This document shows, in pieces, positions 33,054 through 40,270 of a stretch of DNA of 64,000 nucleotides; position 1 is the first letter of the stretch; every line of letters starts with the position of its first letter. The position numbers and the translations under genes were made by a program. A model generated the notes under the pieces. The model searched no databases and had not been told where the DNA came from. It worked only from the letters and a program-made list of their open reading frames with translations. This DNA is from Streptomyces sp. NBC_00249. GTDB taxonomy: Bacteria > Actinomycetota > Actinomycetes > Streptomycetales > Streptomycetaceae. The stretch lies in contig NZ_JAPEMV010000004.1 of NCBI RefSeq assembly GCF_026342355.1, positions 496,001-560,000 on the forward strand, read 5' to 3'.

Positions 33054-34289
33054 TCAGTCGCGCAGCGGTAGTTGTACGACCAGCAGTTTGCCCGCCATCG
33101 TCACTCCGCCGTCCATCGCGATGGCCAGGCCGTCGGCGTACACGTGCGGGCCGTCCACGGCCTCCGGGCCGCGGGCCTCGTCGCCGTCCTCGGTGCCCAC
33201 TTCGCCGAGCAGGTACGGGATGGGGCTGTGTCCGTGGACGACTCGGCTGCCGCCGTAGACGTCGAGCAGCTCCCGTGCGGCGGCCGGGCCGCCGTCGTCG
33301 CGGAAGGCGAACCGCTTGGTGAACTTGCGGAACAGGTCCCAGGTGATGTCCGCGTCGTTGCGGTTGAGGAGCTCGTGGATGGTGTCGTTGACGTCCTCGA
33401 TGGAGTCGCCGTAGTCCAGGTATGCGGTGGTGTCGGAGTGCAGGAGCAGGTGCCCGTCCTCCAGGGTGGCCGCGTCCAGCCGGGACATCCACTGGAGGTG
33501 TACGTCCTCCAGGCGCTCCATGTCGGTGCGCTGACCGCCGTTGAGCAGCCAGGCGGCCTGGAAGGTGGCGGTGCCGGCGCCGGAGTGCACGGGGGTGTCG
33601 CCGAAGCGCTTGGCGCCGATGAGGAGCAGCTCGTGGTTGCCCATGAGCGCCTTGCAGTAGCCGCCGGCGGCGGCGGCCTCGGCGGACAGCCGCATCACGA
33701 GGTCGATGACGCCGATGCCGTCCGGGCCGCGGTCGGTGAAGTCGCCGAGGAACCAGAGCCGGGCGTTGCCGGCGGACCAGTGGCGGTCGGCGTCGATGAG
33801 GGACTGGGCCTGGAGTTCGGTGACCAGCTCGTCCAGGTAGCCGTGGACGTCGCCGACGACGTAGAGGGGCCCGGGGCCGGAGGCGGGGGCGTCCTGGGGA
33901 ACGTACTGGACCTGGACGGTGTCGCCGGGTCCGCCGATGGCGCCGCGGCCGATGACGGGCAGGTCGCGCTGCGTGGGCGTGTAGCCGTCGTCGTCGAGGT
34001 CGTCGGCGGGGAACTCCGCGTGGTCGGCGGCGCGCTGCTGGGGGACCGTCTCGGCCTCGGGGTACGCCACGGGGGCGGCGGCGGGGTACTCGGCCCGCTC
34101 CGGTGCGTACGCGGGCCGCGGGTCGGCCGGGGCGTGTTCGTCGTAGTAGGCGGGGTACTCGCCGTACCCGGAAGTCCCGTCGGACAGACGGGTGGGCACG
34201 GCGTACGGCACGGGTTCGGTGACCGGCACCCGGAAGTCCCGCAGCGTGTCCGTCCGCATCGCGGGTCCCTGACCGGCCCCCTGAGTCAT
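33054..34289 (-). CDS. Metallophosphoesterase (PPP-type phosphatase) with disordered N-terminus
   Basis: This 411-residue protein has about 140 residues of Pro/Tyr/Ala-rich disordered sequence followed by a calcineurin-like phosphatase domain: VVGDVHGYLDEL (GDxHG), FLGDFTDRGPDG (GDxxDRG), LMGNHELLLIG (GNHE) and the C-terminal VVHGHSPIP. All metal-binding motifs are intact. It could be a Ser/Thr protein phosphatase or a nucleotide phosphatase of the ApaH/PrpA kind. GGAGG, 5 bp upstream, supports the ATG at 34289. A hairpin at 34326-34358 lies in its leader. Confidence 0.85.
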   Translation of the reverse strand: MTQGAGQGPAMRTDTLRDFRVPVTEPVPYAVPTRLSDGTSGYGEYPAYYDEHAPADPRPAYAPERAEYPAAAPVAYPEAETVPQQRAADHAEFPADDLDDDGYTPTQRDLPVIGRGAIGGPGDTVQVQYVPQDAPASGPGPLYVVGDVHGYLDELVTELQAQSLIDADRHWSAGNARLWFLGDFTDRGPDGIGVIDLVMRLSAEAAAAGGYCKALMGNHELLLIGAKRFGDTPVHSGAGTATFQAAWLLNGGQRTDMERLEDVHLQWMSRLDAATLEDGHLLLHSDTTAYLDYGDSIEDVNDTIHELLNRNDADITWDLFRKFTKRFAFRDDGGPAAARELLDVYGGSRVVHGHSPIPYLLGEVGTEDGDEARGPEAVDGPHVYADGLAIAMDGGVTMAGKLLVVQLPLRD

Positions 34290-34325
34290 CGACCCCTCCA
34301 CCACCGTCGCGCTGCCGTACACCTG

Positions 34326-34358
34326 CGGACCCTCCTGGCCTCCGTGGCGGAGGGTCCG
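34326..34358 (-). terminator. Hairpin in the gap before the phosphatase gene
   Basis: CGGACCCTCC (34326-34335) pairs with GGAGGGTCCG (34349-34358), loop 13 nt. It begins 37 bp before the phosphatase start codon on the same strand, so it could be a second terminator after the LacI gene or a leader structure. Confidence 0.4.
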
Positions 34359-34480
34359 TGATGTCGTGCGCCCATCATAGGAATGCGGCTCGCGCTCTGT
34401 GACGCACCAGGGGTGGTGAATCCTGGCCGGAGCCGGTCCTTCCTGCCGTTTTCTCCCGATATCGGTGTTGCGGAAATCCT

Positions 34481-34503
34481 CGGCGGGGCCGTCGGCCCCG
34501 CCG
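34481..34503 (-). terminator. Terminator after the LacI-family gene
   Basis: CGGCGGGGCC (34481-34490) and GGCCCCGCCG (34494-34503) form a 10-bp stem with a 3-nt loop, 17 bp after the stop codon. Confidence 0.7.
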
Positions 34504-34520
34504 GTTCGACGGTGTCGGCG

Positions 34521-35636
34521 TCAGTCCTGGGCCGGTGAGCGGGGCGGACTGACGGTGGTCCGGGGGGTCCTGCGCTGTGAAGAGGTGCGGATGATCAGCT
34601 CGGTCGGGACGACCTGTTCGACGGGCCGTCCGGTGTCGACCCCCTCGATCGCGTCGATCAGCAGCTGGACGACGGCGGTGCCGATGCGGCGCGGCTTGAG
34701 GGAGAGCGTGGTGATGGGCGGTTCGGTGTTGGCGTAGACGGTGGATTCGCTGCAGCACACGAGCAGCAGGTCCTCGGGAACCCGCAGGCCGTAGCGTCGG
34801 GCGGCGGCGAGGAGGTCGGTGCCGTTCGGGTCGAAGAGACCGTAGACGGCGTCGGGACGGTCGGGCCGGGCGAGGAGCCGGTCGGCGGCGACGGCGCCCG
34901 CGCACGGGTCGTGGGCGGGGTAGGACTCGTAGACGGGGTCCTGGCCGACGCGCTCGCACCAGTTCAGGTAGGCGGTGGTGGAGAGGCGGGTGTAGGTGTC
35001 GGTGGTGGTGCCGGTCAGCAGCCCGATGCGGCGGGCTCCGGCGGCTGCGAGATGGTCGAGCAGGCCCAGTACGGCGGCTTCGTGGTCGTTGTCGACCCAG
35101 GCGGTGACGGGGAGGGTGCCGGCGGGCCGGCCGTCGGAGACGACGGGCAGGCCCTGGCGGACCAGCTCGCTGACGACCGGGTCGTGGTCGGAGGGGTCGA
35201 TGACGACGGTGCCGTCCAGGGCCACGTTGGACCAGACGTCGTGTCGTGAGGTGGCGGGCAGGATGACGAGGGCGTAGCCGCGGGCGAGCGCGGCGGAGGT
35301 GGCGGCGCGCGCCATCTCGGCGAAGTACGCGAATTCGGTGAAGGTGAAAGGTTCATCCCCGTACGTGGTCACGGTCAGGCCGATGAGGCCGGACTTGCCG
35401 GTACGGAGGGTGCGGGCGGCGGCGGAGGGGCGGTAGCCCAACCGGTCGGCGACCTCGCGAACGTGGCGGCGGGTGGCGTCGGGCAGCCGCCCCTTGCCAT
35501 TGAGCGCGTCGGAGACGGTTGTGATGGAGACGCCGGCCGCGGCGGCCACGTCCCTGATGCCGGCCCGGCCCTGTCGGCCGCCGACCCGCCGGGTGGTCTC
35601 GGTCCGGCTCACCTGATGCTTCCCTGCTGCTGTCAT
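34521..35636 (-). CDS. LacI-family transcriptional regulator
   Basis: This regulator of about 371 residues has an N-terminal helix-turn-helix (IRDVAAAAGVSITTVSDALN, GKGRLPDATRRHVREVADRL) with the family hinge region RPSAAARTLRTGKS, and a periplasmic-binding-protein-like effector domain. Start uncertain: ATG at 35636 without a ribosome-binding site, or GTG at 35612 with GGGAAG 7 bp upstream. It is divergent from the hisC-type gene across 360 bp with two palindromes. The S. coelicolor gene at this place is, as I recall, called rstP. Effector unknown. Confidence 0.88.
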   Translation of the reverse strand: MTAAGKHQVSRTETTRRVGGRQGRAGIRDVAAAAGVSITTVSDALNGKGRLPDATRRHVREVADRLGYRPSAAARTLRTGKSGLIGLTVTTYGDEPFTFTEFAYFAEMARAATSAALARGYALVILPATSRHDVWSNVALDGTVVIDPSDHDPVVSELVRQGLPVVSDGRPAGTLPVTAWVDNDHEAAVLGLLDHLAAAGARRIGLLTGTTTDTYTRLSTTAYLNWCERVGQDPVYESYPAHDPCAGAVAADRLLARPDRPDAVYGLFDPNGTDLLAAARRYGLRVPEDLLLVCCSESTVYANTEPPITTLSLKPRRIGTAVVQLLIDAIEGVDTGRPVEQVVPTELIIRTSSQRRTPRTTVSPPRSPAQD

Positions 35637-35676
35637 GGCGAGCCGATAGTAGGGCTCGGGGGGCGGGGTGGTCCGG

Positions 35677-35688
35677 GTGCATATGCAC
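35677..35688. promoter_or_regulatory. Palindrome upstream of the LacI gene
   Basis: GTGCATATGCAC is a perfect 12-bp palindrome 41 bp upstream of the LacI gene start and just before TTGACA (35692). It is a candidate autoregulatory operator. The rest of the 35637-35998 gap is less G+C-rich than its surroundings and holds no convincing gene. Confidence 0.4.
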
Positions 35689-35873
35689 GCGTTGACAGGC
35701 ACGTTTCTGCATGATTCGCCACCCCAAATGACCTTGGAATTGAAGGTATTTGGTTGCCCAGAGTGAGAGTGGGGCGTGTCGGCGGGCCCGAGCATGCCAA
35801 AACGGAGCCGCCCGGGGCCGGTCGCAACTCACCTGCACGAGGGACGCGCGCCACGGCGCAGGCCACCGGCGCG

Positions 35874-35885
35874 CGCATATATGCG
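35874..35885. promoter_or_regulatory. Palindrome upstream of the hisC-type gene
   Basis: CGCATATATGCG is a perfect 12-bp palindrome within a longer imperfect dyad, 113 bp before the hisC-type start. It differs from the palindrome at 35677, so a different regulator may bind it. Confidence 0.35.
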
Positions 35886-35998
35886 TGCGCTCCCCCTGTG
35901 TTCCTGGCGCCCGCCATTCTCGGATCGGCGGAATCCTCATAAGGTGAGCAGTATTGAGTCGACGGCGACGTCGACGGGACGGTCGAGGAGGACCTGCG

Positions 35999-37081
35999 GT
36001 GAGCGAGAAGAGCCCGAAGCTGCGCGCCGAGCTGGACGGCATTCCCACCTACAAGCCCGGCAAGCCCGCGGCCGAGGGCGGGCCCGTGGCGTTCAAGCTG
36101 TCCTCGAACGAGAACCCGTACCCGCCGCTGCCGGGGGTCCTGGAGACGGCGGTCGCGGCCGCCGGCCGGTTCAACCGCTACCCCGACATGGCGTGCACCG
36201 GACTGGTGAACGAGCTGGCGGAGCGCTTCGGGGTGCCGGTCGAGCACATTGCGACGGGCACCGGGTCGGTGGGCGTGGCCCAGTCGCTGATCCAGTCGAC
36301 GGCCGGTCCGGGCGACGAGGTGATCTACGCCTGGCGGTCCTTCGAGGCCTACCCGATCATCACCCAGATCTCGGGTGCGAAGTCGGTGCAGGTCCCGCTG
36401 ACCGACGGGGACGTGCACGACCTGGACGCGATGGCGGCCGCCATCACCGACCGGACGCGCCTGATCTTCGTCTGCAACCCCAACAACCCCACGGGTACCG
36501 CGGTGCGCCGCGCCGAGTTGGAGCGGTTCCTGGACCGGGTGCCCTCGGACATCCTGGTGGTGCTGGACGAGGCGTACCGCGAGTTCGTCCGCGACATGGA
36601 CGTGCCCGACGGCATCGAGCTCTACCGCAGCCGCCCCAACGTCGCCGTGCTGCGTACGTTCTCCAAGGCGTACGGCCTGGCCGGCCTGCGCGTCGGATTC
36701 GCGGTGGCACACGAGCCGGTGGCCGCGGCGCTGCGCAAGACCGCGGTGCCCTTCGGCGTGAGCCAGCTCGCGCAGGACGCGGCGGTCGCCTCGCTGCAGG
36801 CGGAGGACGAGCTGATGGGCCGGGTCGGGTCGCTCGTCGGCGAGCGCGCGAGGGTGCACGGCACGCTGCTCGCCCAGGGCTGGACGGTCGTCCCGGAGAC
36901 GCAGGCCAACTTCGTGTGGATGCGGCTGGGTGAGCGGACCGCCGATTTCGCGGCGGCCTGCGAGAAGGCCGGTGTGGTGGTCCGGCCCTTCGCGGGCGAG
37001 GGCCTGCGGGTCACGATCGGTGAGACCGAGGCGAACGACCTCTTCCTGCACACGGCGGAGGCGTTCCTCAAGGAGATGTAA
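35999..37081 (+). CDS. hisC: Histidinol-phosphate/aromatic aminotransferase (class I/II PLP enzyme)
   Basis: This 360-residue aminotransferase of the HisC subfamily has SSNENPYPPLPGV near the N-terminus, GTGSVGV for the phosphate loop, CNPNNPTGT, VLDEAYREF and the PLP lysine K223 in TFSKAYGLAGLRVGF. It is not in a his operon and may act as a second HisC or as an aromatic aminotransferase. GAGGAGG, 7 bp upstream, selects the GTG at 35999 over a TTG at 35954. Confidence 0.88.
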   Translation: MSEKSPKLRAELDGIPTYKPGKPAAEGGPVAFKLSSNENPYPPLPGVLETAVAAAGRFNRYPDMACTGLVNELAERFGVPVEHIATGTGSVGVAQSLIQSTAGPGDEVIYAWRSFEAYPIITQISGAKSVQVPLTDGDVHDLDAMAAAITDRTRLIFVCNPNNPTGTAVRRAELERFLDRVPSDILVVLDEAYREFVRDMDVPDGIELYRSRPNVAVLRTFSKAYGLAGLRVGFAVAHEPVAAALRKTAVPFGVSQLAQDAAVASLQAEDELMGRVGSLVGERARVHGTLLAQGWTVVPETQANFVWMRLGERTADFAAACEKAGVVVRPFAGEGLRVTIGETEANDLFLHTAEAFLKEM

Positions 37082-37104
37082 GGCGCGGTAGGGAGCTGGG
37101 GTCG

Positions 37105-37479
37105 TCAGACCAGTTCCACGCGGATGGGGTCGCCGTCGCGGACGGTGGCCAGCAGGCGGGGGTCGCCGTCGAACGAGCCGAGCACGTTGCAGGGGCTCGC
37201 CAGGCGGCTCTCGCCTCCGCGCGAGATGGGCGTGGGGCCGTAGGGCAGCGCGAGTGCGTCGCCCTCGGTCCAGAACGCGACCGTGCCGGGCTCGACGACC
37301 TGCTGGGCGTCGTGCTCCAGGGCCACGGAGACTCCGGTGTCGAAGTAGACCTCCTCGCCCCAGGTGTTGGCGGAGGCCGAGATCGGGAGGGCCGCGGCCA
37401 GCGCCTTGCTGGTCGGGGTCTCGTCGAGGGTTGCGGTGAGCAGGCCCGCAGGCCATGAGATTCGAATCTGCATGGCCAT
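37105..37479 (-). CDS. Small cyclophilin-like-fold protein (DUF3830/TM1367-like)
   Basis: This protein of about 124 residues is beta-rich and resembles the cyclophilin-like domain family typified by TM1367: MQIRISWPAGLLTATLDETP, then WGEEVYFDTGVSVALE and PGTVAFWTEGDALALPYGPTP. Catalytic prolyl-isomerase residues are not evident and its role is unknown. Two starts, ATG at 37479 and 37473, are adjacent. A strong operator abuts the first, so the message is probably short-leadered or leaderless and tightly controlled. Confidence 0.75.
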   Translation of the reverse strand: MAMQIRISWPAGLLTATLDETPTSKALAAALPISASANTWGEEVYFDTGVSVALEHDAQQVVEPGTVAFWTEGDALALPYGPTPISRGGESRLASPCNVLGSFDGDPRLLATVRDGDPIRVELV

Positions 37480-37498
37480 ATTCAACAATCTGTTGAAT
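37480..37498. promoter_or_regulatory. Operator: ATTCAACA-ATC-TGTTGAAT inverted repeat
   Basis: A perfect 8-bp inverted repeat with a 3-bp spacer directly abuts the start codon of the cyclophilin-like gene. Its AT-rich half-site is exceptional in this DNA and resembles operators of GntR/FadR-type repressors (TTGTTGA-like half-sites). The regulator is not identified. Confidence 0.65.
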
Positions 37499-37534
37499 TT
37501 CTTGGCTAGAGGCCGATGAGGGGGACCCCCCTGA

Positions 37535-37561
37535 TTGAGGTCGGAAGCGGTAGGACATAAT
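37535..37561 (+). promoter_or_regulatory. Possible cydA promoter
   Basis: TTGAGG (37535-37540) and CATAAT (37556-37561) are 15 bp apart, just upstream of the Rex operator, so bound Rex would sit on the transcription start. The spacer is short, so this is tentative. Confidence 0.35.
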
Positions 37562-37570
37562 GCTTGTGAA

Positions 37571-37586
37571 TGTGAACGCGTTCACA
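37571..37586. promoter_or_regulatory. Rex operator (ROP) of the cydABCD operon
   Basis: TGTGAACGCGTTCACA is a perfect 16-bp palindrome identical to the Rex consensus defined in S. coelicolor, where Rex represses cydABCD when NADH is low. It is nested in a wider dyad, GCTTGTGAA-N10-TTCACAAGC (37562-37589), so two overlapping symmetric elements share the site. It lies 87 bp before the cydA start. Confidence 0.95.
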
Positions 37587-37672
37587 AGCGTGTCCTGCTT
37601 CCTCCCGCTTTGGGGGGAACCCGCCAGGCAGACTGCCCGCTGTGACCACGGCGACGACAAGGAGAAGACGAC

Positions 37673-39178
37673 GTGGACCTAGCTTTGGCGCCTGAGACAT
37701 TGGCGCGTTGGCAGTTCGGCATCACCACCGTCTACCACTTCCTCTTCGTGCCCCTCACGATCTCGCTCGCCGCGCTGACCGCCGGCCTGCAGACCGCCTG
37801 GGTGCGCACCGAGAAGGAGAAGTACCTCAGGGCCACGAAGTTCTGGGGCAAGCTTTTCTTGATCAATATCGCGATGGGTGTCGTCACCGGCATCGTCCAG
37901 GAGTTCCAGTTCGGCATGAACTGGTCCGACTACTCGCGATTCGTCGGTGACATCTTCGGAGCGCCGCTGGCCTTCGAGGCCCTGATCGCCTTCTTCTTCG
38001 AATCGACCTTCATCGGGCTGTGGATCTTCGGCTGGGACAAGCTGCCGAAGAAGATCCACCTGGCCTGCATCTGGATGGTGTCGATCGGCACGATCCTGTC
38101 CGCGTACTTCATCCTCGCGGCCAACTCCTGGATGCAGCACCCGGTCGGCTACCGGATCAACGAGGAGCGCGGCCGGGCCGAGCTCACCGACTTCTGGCTG
38201 GTCCTCACCCAGAACACCGCGCTGACCCAGTTCTTCCACACCATCACGGCGGCCTTCCTGGTCGGCGGCGCGTTCATGGTCGGCATCGCGGCCTTCCACC
38301 TCGCCCGCAAGAAGCACGTGCCGGTCATGCGCAGCTCGCTGCGCCTCGGACTGGTCGTCATGATCATCGCCGGTCTGGGCACCGCCATCAGCGGAGACCT
38401 CCTCGGCAAGGTCATGTTCAAGCAGCAGCCGATGAAGATGGCCGCCGCAGAGGCGCTCTGGGACGGCGAGGCCCCCGCGCCCTTCTCCGTCTTCGCCTAC
38501 GGCGACGTCGAAAAGGGCCACAACAAGGTCGCGATAGAGATCCCGGGCCTGCTGTCCTTCCTCGCGAACGACGACTTCACCTCCTTCGTCCCGGGCATCA
38601 ACGACGTCAACAAGGCCGAGCAGGAGAAGTTCGGCCCCGGCGACTACCGGCCCAACATCCCCGTCGCCTACTGGGGCTTCCGCTGGATGATCGGCTTCGG
38701 CATGGCCTCGCTCGGCGTGGGCGTGCTCGGGCTGTGGCTGACCCGCAAGAGGTTCATGCTGCCGCCGGCCCTGCGGACGGGCGAGGACGAGGTGCCGCAC
38801 CTGGTGCTCTTCAAGAAGGCGCTGAGCCCCAAGTTCTCCCAGCTGTACTGGATCGTCGCCCTCTGGACCATGGGCTTCCCGCTGATCGCCAACTCCTGGG
38901 GCTGGATCTTCACCGAGATGGGCCGCCAGCCCTGGGTGGTCTACGGGGTCCTGCGCACCAGGGACGCGGTCTCGCCGAACGTCTCCCAGGGCGAGGTGCT
39001 CACCTCGATGATCGGCTTCACGCTGCTCTACGCCGTGCTCGCCGTGATCGAGGTCAAGCTCCTGGTCAAGTACGTCAAGCTCGGACCGCCCGAGCTCACC
39101 GAAGCAGACCTGAACCCGCCCACGAAGATCGGCGGGGACGACAAGAACGCCGACCGGCCGATGGCCTTCTCGTACTGA
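37673..39178 (+). CDS. cydA: Cytochrome bd oxidase subunit I
   Basis: This 501-residue polytopic subunit carries haems b558, b595 and d and oxidises menaquinol. It starts LARWQFGITTVYHFLFVPLT, whose His is a haem ligand. It has the GRQPW motif, the quinol-binding loop between helices 6 and 7, and GFRWMIGFGMASLG. The GTG at 37673 has AAGGAG 8 bp upstream. It is the first gene of cydAB-cydCD and directly under the Rex operator. Confidence 0.96.
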   Translation: MDLALAPETLARWQFGITTVYHFLFVPLTISLAALTAGLQTAWVRTEKEKYLRATKFWGKLFLINIAMGVVTGIVQEFQFGMNWSDYSRFVGDIFGAPLAFEALIAFFFESTFIGLWIFGWDKLPKKIHLACIWMVSIGTILSAYFILAANSWMQHPVGYRINEERGRAELTDFWLVLTQNTALTQFFHTITAAFLVGGAFMVGIAAFHLARKKHVPVMRSSLRLGLVVMIIAGLGTAISGDLLGKVMFKQQPMKMAAAEALWDGEAPAPFSVFAYGDVEKGHNKVAIEIPGLLSFLANDDFTSFVPGINDVNKAEQEKFGPGDYRPNIPVAYWGFRWMIGFGMASLGVGVLGLWLTRKRFMLPPALRTGEDEVPHLVLFKKALSPKFSQLYWIVALWTMGFPLIANSWGWIFTEMGRQPWVVYGVLRTRDAVSPNVSQGEVLTSMIGFTLLYAVLAVIEVKLLVKYVKLGPPELTEADLNPPTKIGGDDKNADRPMAFSY

Positions 39179-39196
39179 GGCTGAGGAGACCACACC

Positions 39197-40198
39197 ATGC
39201 AACTCCACGACGTCTGGTTCGTACTCATCGCCGTCCTGTGGACCGGCTACTTCTTCCTGGAGGGCTTCGACTTCGGGGTCGGCGTACTGACCAAGCTGCT
39301 CGCCCGCGACCGCACGGAGAAGCGGGTCCTGATCAACACGATCGGGCCCGTCTGGGACGGGAACGAGGTCTGGCTGCTCACCGCGGGCGGTGCCACGTTC
39401 GCCGCCTTCCCCGAGTGGTACGCCACCCTCTTCTCCGGGTTCTACCTGCCGCTGCTGCTCATCCTCATCTGCCTGATCATCCGCGGCGTCGCCTTCGAGT
39501 ACCGGCACAAGCGGCCCGAGGACAAGTGGCAGACCAACTGGGAACACGCGATCTTCTGGACCTCGTTGATCCCCGCGTTCCTGTGGGGCGTGGCCTTCGC
39601 CAACATCGTGCGCGGCGTGAAGATCGACGGGGACATGGAGTACGTCGGCAGCTTCCTGGACCTGCTGAACGTCTACTCGATCCTCGGCGGCCTGGTCACC
39701 CTCACCCTGTTCACCTTCCACGGGGCGGTCTTCACCTCGCTCAAGACCGTGGGTGACATCCGGGACCGCTCGCGCGCGCTGGCGACGCGGCTCGGTGTCG
39801 TGACGGCCGTGCTGGCCCTGGCCTTCCTCGTCTGGACCCAGGTCTCGCGCGGTGACGGCTGGAGCCTGGTCGCGATGACCGTTGCCGTCCTGTCGCTGGT
39901 CGGGGCCCTGGGCTTCAACCTGGCGGGCCGTGAGGGCTGGTCGTTCGCACTGTCCGGGATCACCATCGCGGCCGCCGTCGCGATGCTCTTCCTGACGCTG
40001 TTCCCCAACGTCATGCCGTCGTCGCTGGACAGCGCCTGGAACCTCACGGTCACCAACGCCTCGTCCAGCGCGTACACCCTGAAGATCATGACCTGGTGCG
40101 CGGGAGTGGCCACGCCGCTCGTGCTGCTCTACCAGGGGTGGACGTACTGGGTGTTCCGCAAGCGGATCGGTACGCAGCACATCGTCGACGCGCACTGA
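39197..40198 (+). CDS. cydB: Cytochrome bd oxidase subunit II
   Basis: This 333-residue membrane subunit has about eight helices and the typical start MQLHDVWFVLIAVLWTGYFF, then LEGFDFGVG. It stabilises the haem-binding subunit. It begins 18 bp after cydA with GAGG upstream, so the two are co-transcribed and probably co-translated. Confidence 0.96.
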   Translation: MQLHDVWFVLIAVLWTGYFFLEGFDFGVGVLTKLLARDRTEKRVLINTIGPVWDGNEVWLLTAGGATFAAFPEWYATLFSGFYLPLLLILICLIIRGVAFEYRHKRPEDKWQTNWEHAIFWTSLIPAFLWGVAFANIVRGVKIDGDMEYVGSFLDLLNVYSILGGLVTLTLFTFHGAVFTSLKTVGDIRDRSRALATRLGVVTAVLALAFLVWTQVSRGDGWSLVAMTVAVLSLVGALGFNLAGREGWSFALSGITIAAAVAMLFLTLFPNVMPSSLDSAWNLTVTNASSSAYTLKIMTWCAGVATPLVLLYQGWTYWVFRKRIGTQHIVDAH

Positions 40199-40256
40199 AG
40201 CGCTGAGGCCCGACGTGCCGAGGCCCGACTCTCCTGTCTGACCCTGCCGAGGGGAT

Positions 40257-40270
40257 GTTTCACGTGAAAC
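40257..40270. promoter_or_regulatory. parS: parS site D at the cydCD translation start
   Basis: A single perfect GTTTCACGTGAAAC spans the first codons of cydCD. The bases read ATG TTT CAC GTG AAA C from 40255. GAGGGG (40249-40254) is 0 bp from the ATG but 9 bp from the GTG at 40264 inside the parS, so the start codon is probably the GTG in the centre of the ParB site. Confidence 0.95.

Noticed and set aside
37679..40195. An 838-codon minus-strand frame opposite cydA and cydB, and a 1169-codon one opposite cydCD (40129-43638)
   Set aside because: Both are rich in D, H, E, R and Q as expected for antisense of GC-rich genes; the plus strand holds unmistakable cyd genes.
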